Of a DNA stretch of 64,000 nt, positions 61,563 to 64,000 are shown one piece after another. The notes below the pieces were generated by a model. It worked only from the letters and a program-made list of their open reading frames with translations. It did no database searches and had not been told where the DNA came from. The translations under genes and the position numbers were made by a program. Source of the DNA: Leifsonia shinshuensis (GTDB lineage: Bacteria; Actinomycetota; Actinomycetes; Actinomycetales; Microbacteriaceae). Each line of letters opens with the position of its first letter. Position 1 is the first letter of the stretch. The stretch is taken from assembly GCF_031456835.1 (NCBI RefSeq), contig NZ_JAVDVK010000001.1, positions 2,356,001 through 2,420,000 of the forward strand. The letters are read 5' to 3'.

Positions 61563-61604
61563 CGTCCCACGGTAGTCCCCGGACGTGGCGGCGTGTTGCC
61601 GGAG

Positions 61605-62030
61605 TCAGTCCTCGGCGACGAGATCCCGGTATTCGGCGTGCTGCTCGATGAACGACTTCACGATCGGGCACTCGACCTTCACGCGCATCCCTTCGTCGCG
61701 GATCTGGTCGAGCACGCGCTGGATCAGCGCGGTCGCGACCCCCTGCCCGCGGAACTCGGGGAACACGGACGTGGCGATCACGGTGACCACGTCGCCGTGC
61801 CGCGCGTACGTGATCCCGCCGACCAGGGTGTCCCCGCTGACGGCGTCGTACGTCTGCGACTCCTCGTTCTTGACGACGAAGAAGTCGATGCCCGGCTGCG
61901 CGGGCGCGTTGGACGTCACCTCGTCGATCAGCACGCGCTGCGTCTCGGTGAGCGTCCCGGTTCCATCCGGATAGCCGGCCTCATCCGGGTACTCGAAGTC
62001 GCCGCTCGCCCCATCAGTCATCGTCATCAC
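61605..62030 (-). CDS. GNAT-family N-acetyltransferase, YjdJ-like
   Basis: 141 residues. The small Gcn5-related fold of PF14542: FFVVKNEESQTYDA, GITYARHGDVVTVIATSVFPEFRGQGVATALIQRVLD, VKVECPIVKSFIEQHAEYRDL. R-G-Q-G-V-A binds the acetyl-CoA pyrophosphate, and CPIVKSFIEQHAEY is the typical ending of the family. The target is unknown. It lies 42 bases upstream of the helicase gene on the same strand. Confidence 0.84.
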   Translation of the reverse strand: MMTMTDGASGDFEYPDEAGYPDGTGTLTETQRVLIDEVTSNAPAQPGIDFFVVKNEESQTYDAVSGDTLVGGITYARHGDVVTVIATSVFPEFRGQGVATALIQRVLDQIRDEGMRVKVECPIVKSFIEQHAEYRDLVAED

Positions 62031-62137
62031 CTGCCCGAACCGCCCGCACGGGATGCGCGGGATGAGGGAACGCTATCCCCGGCGGGAGGGTGCGCGCCAC
62101 CGGGGATCGACGATGCCGCCCGCATCCCGTCCACCGC

Positions 62138-64000
62138 CTACCGCAGGCGTCGCCTCAGCCGCCTGACGAGGACGAGCGCGCTTCCCGAGACCAGGAGGAA
62201 TGCAGCGCCCACCAGGGCGGGAACTCTGTCCAGACCCGTCGAAGCCAGCCCGACGGGCCGGTCGGCGTCGACGGTCACCCGGGCGGTCGATGGCTGCGAG
62301 GTCGCCAATACCAGCGTCAGCGGGACGGCGCCGGTCGCGACCGCGGTGTTGACGATCGCGTCCGACTGTACGTCGGCGCTGGTTACGTCATAGGTCGCGG
62401 CGCAGGTCGCCTCTCCGCCAGGGGCCAGCGGCCCCGTCGGGCAGTCGACCGACAGCCGCCCGGTGCCAGTGAACGCGCGCTCCACGACGGCGACGTTCGC
62501 CAGCGTGACATTGCCGTCGTTGGTGATCCGATAGGTGTACCGGATGCTCTGGCCAGCTGCGCTGACGCTGTCACGATCCGCCTGCTTGACCAAGGTGAGC
62601 GCGGGATGCTGCGCGATGGTGACCGTTGCCGTCGAGGCGGCGGACGTCACGGCGGCGCCGTCAGGGTCGAGTCCGGAGGCCGTGGCGGTGTTATCGATCC
62701 GGCCGCGATCCAGGTCCGCCTGGGTCGCGGTGTAGCTCACCGAGCAGTCGACCACCTGCCCCGGCGCCAGGGTGCCGGTGCAGCCGCTGGGGACGAGCGG
62801 ACCGCTTCCGGTGAAGGTGCCCTCGACCACATCCACCCCACTGACCGTGACGTTGCCGGTGTTCGCGACGTGGAACCGGAAGGTCACGGCCTGCCCCGGC
62901 GCGGTGATCGAGGCGACGTCGGCCGTCTTGGTCAGTGCGAGGCCGGGTGTCCGGTCGACGGACACCGTGACCCGAGCCGAAGTCGCGGCGACGTTCGCGC
63001 CCGCCGGGTCGGTCGCCGTCGCGTCGCCGGTGTTCGTGATGCTGCCCGCGTCGATGTCGGCCTGAGTCACGCGGTAGGTGGCGACGCACGTCGTCTCTTC
63101 GTCCGGCGCAAGGGTCGTCGACGGGCAGCTGATCGCGGACACCGTGCCGGTGCCGGTGAAGGCCAGCTCGTGTGCAGCGACCGCAGCGACGCTGACGTTA
63201 CCGGTGTTGGTGACGAGGAAGCGGTACGTGATGGCCTGGCCGGCGGCATCCACGGTCGCCCGATCGGCGGACTTCGTGACGGTCAGCGCGGCCGACTGAA
63301 CCGCCATGACGCTCGCGCTGCTCGGATCCGAGGTGACCAGGGCGCCGCTCGGGGCGGACCCGGACGCGACGGCGGTGTTCGTGATGGAACCGCGGTCGAT
63401 GTCTTGTTGCGTGACCGCGTAGGCGGCGGAGCAGTCCATCGACGCGCCGGGGGCGAGGTCGGTGCGCGGGCACTGGATCTGCCCAGGGAGACCGGATCCA
63501 GTGAACGCCTGGTCGCCGACGACGATGCCGGTGACTACGACGTTGCCCGCGTTGGTCACATGCAGGTTGTAGTGGATGCTCTGCCCCGCCGCCGAAATAC
63601 TGGCCACATCAGCGGTTTTCGTGAGAGCCAGCGCCGGCGCCTGAGCCACTGTCACCGTCGCGGTGGACGTGGGGGAGGTCGTCGTCGCGCCGCCCGGGTC
63701 CGTGCCGGTCGCCACCGCGGTGTTGACGATCGTTCCGGCGTCGATGTCGGCCTGGGTGACCGCGTAGGCGGCGGTGCAGGTCATGGTCGCGTTCGGTGCC
63801 ACGCTGGTCTGCGGGCACGTGGGCTGATCCAGGTTCCCTGCCCCGGTTGTTGAACCGGTCCCGGTGAACGACACCTCCTTCACGGTCACGCCGTTGATGG
63901 TGACGTTGCCGTTGTTGCCGACCTCGAAGCTGTACTGCACGACCTGGCCGGGCGCGTTCACCTGGGCCGGTGTCGCGGACTTCTGGATGGTGAGGCCGGG
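62138..64000 (-). CDS. LAxTG-anchored DUF11/DUF7507-type repeat surface protein, C-terminal part (5' end outside window)
   Basis: The frame is open to the right edge, so at least 620 residues are visible without the N-terminus. It contains four full repeats of about 115 residues and part of a fifth, each beginning like LALTKTADVAS and carrying NTGNVTV, FTGTG and YAVTQADIDAG. The C-terminus has LASTG, a hydrophobic helix (ALVGAAFLLVSGSALVLV) and RRLRRRLR, a class E sorting signal. Closely similar in repeat type to the protein at 35072-38842. Likely a wall-attached stalk protein. Confidence 0.87.
   Translation of the reverse strand, partial: PGLTIQKSATPAQVNAPGQVVQYSFEVGNNGNVTINGVTVKEVSFTGTGSTTGAGNLDQPTCPQTSVAPNATMTCTAAYAVTQADIDAGTIVNTAVATGTDPGGATTTSPTSTATVTVAQAPALALTKTADVASISAAGQSIHYNLHVTNAGNVVVTGIVVGDQAFTGSGLPGQIQCPRTDLAPGASMDCSAAYAVTQQDIDRGSITNTAVASGSAPSGALVTSDPSSASVMAVQSAALTVTKSADRATVDAAGQAITYRFLVTNTGNVSVAAVAAHELAFTGTGTVSAISCPSTTLAPDEETTCVATYRVTQADIDAGSITNTGDATATDPAGANVAATSARVTVSVDRTPGLALTKTADVASITAPGQAVTFRFHVANTGNVTVSGVDVVEGTFTGSGPLVPSGCTGTLAPGQVVDCSVSYTATQADLDRGRIDNTATASGLDPDGAAVTSAASTATVTIAQHPALTLVKQADRDSVSAAGQSIRYTYRITNDGNVTLANVAVVERAFTGTGRLSVDCPTGPLAPGGEATCAATYDVTSADVQSDAIVNTAVATGAVPLTLVLATSQPSTARVTVDADRPVGLASTGLDRVPALVGAAFLLVSGSALVLVRRLRRRLR

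Noticed and set aside
62138..64000. DUF11-type repeats as a DNA-level repeat array or mobile element
   Set aside because: The repetition is at the protein level, in frame and diverged in nucleotides, as expected of tandem protein domains.

Overview
This window looks like chromosomal DNA from a high-GC actinobacterium, most likely the family Microbacteriaceae (Leifsonia-like). The evidence is the very high GC coding sequence with frequent GTG starts and 4-base ATGA/GTGA overlaps, LAxTG (class E) sorting signals on surface proteins, CUT1 sugar importers lacking their own ATPase, and ROK regulators. The genus is inference. No prophage, transposase, rRNA or CRISPR array was seen, and no gene-free stretch exceeds 300 bases.

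Positions 1-21.6 kb hold a carbohydrate-utilisation locus next to a LuxR-type regulator fragment and tRNA-Gly(CCC). A leftward operon (10940 to 619) encodes a GH36 alpha-galactosidase, a secreted GH27 alpha-galactosidase, an enolase-superfamily dehydratase, a CE7 acetyl esterase, a GH95 alpha-L-fucosidase and an aldo/keto reductase of the L-fucose dehydrogenase type. Divergent from it runs a rightward set: a second GH95 fucosidase, a ROK repressor, a fumarylacetoacetate-hydrolase-fold enzyme, a short-chain dehydrogenase, then (after an opposing lactonase gene) another enolase-superfamily enzyme, a GntR regulator, L-fuconate dehydratase and FMN-dependent L-lactate dehydrogenase. Together these supply every step of the non-phosphorylative route from L-fucose to pyruvate plus L-lactate, and on to pyruvate. 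A TTGACA-N-TGTCAA palindrome lies between the two operons, and ATCCTATAGGAT palindromes precede the lactonase/enolase pair and the fuconate dehydratase.

Positions 21.6-27.9 kb hold hairpin repeats with a duplicated lldD tail, a CUT1 sugar ABC importer (binding lipoprotein and two permeases), a second ROK regulator and a carbohydrate-esterase-like hydrolase. Positions 27.9-31.8 kb form a less GC-rich block: two methyltransferases and a coupled HAD phosphatase / APH-like kinase / YdcF-like operon. Positions 31.9-35.1 kb are a metal-efflux operon (ArsR repressor, His-rich zinc-type CDF transporter, CDF-like membrane protein, DUF1232 protein, Asp/Glu racemase).

Positions 35-45.4 kb are dominated by cell-envelope genes: two long repeat proteins with LAxTG signals, a lipase-like lipoprotein, a GAP-family membrane protein, a VanZ protein and a LysM lipoprotein. 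A third LAxTG repeat protein enters from the right edge (62138-64000). Positions 45.5-62.1 kb are mostly housekeeping and accessory genes: TerC behind a yybP-ykoY manganese riboswitch, LtrA, a LysR/MFS divergent pair, SDR enzymes, an APC permease coupled to a bacterial UBP-type zinc finger, a stand-alone LigD polymerase domain (NHEJ), MOSC protein, OafA/SGNH acyltransferase, VOC and glycolipid-binding-fold proteins, a DEAD-box helicase and a GNAT acetyltransferase.
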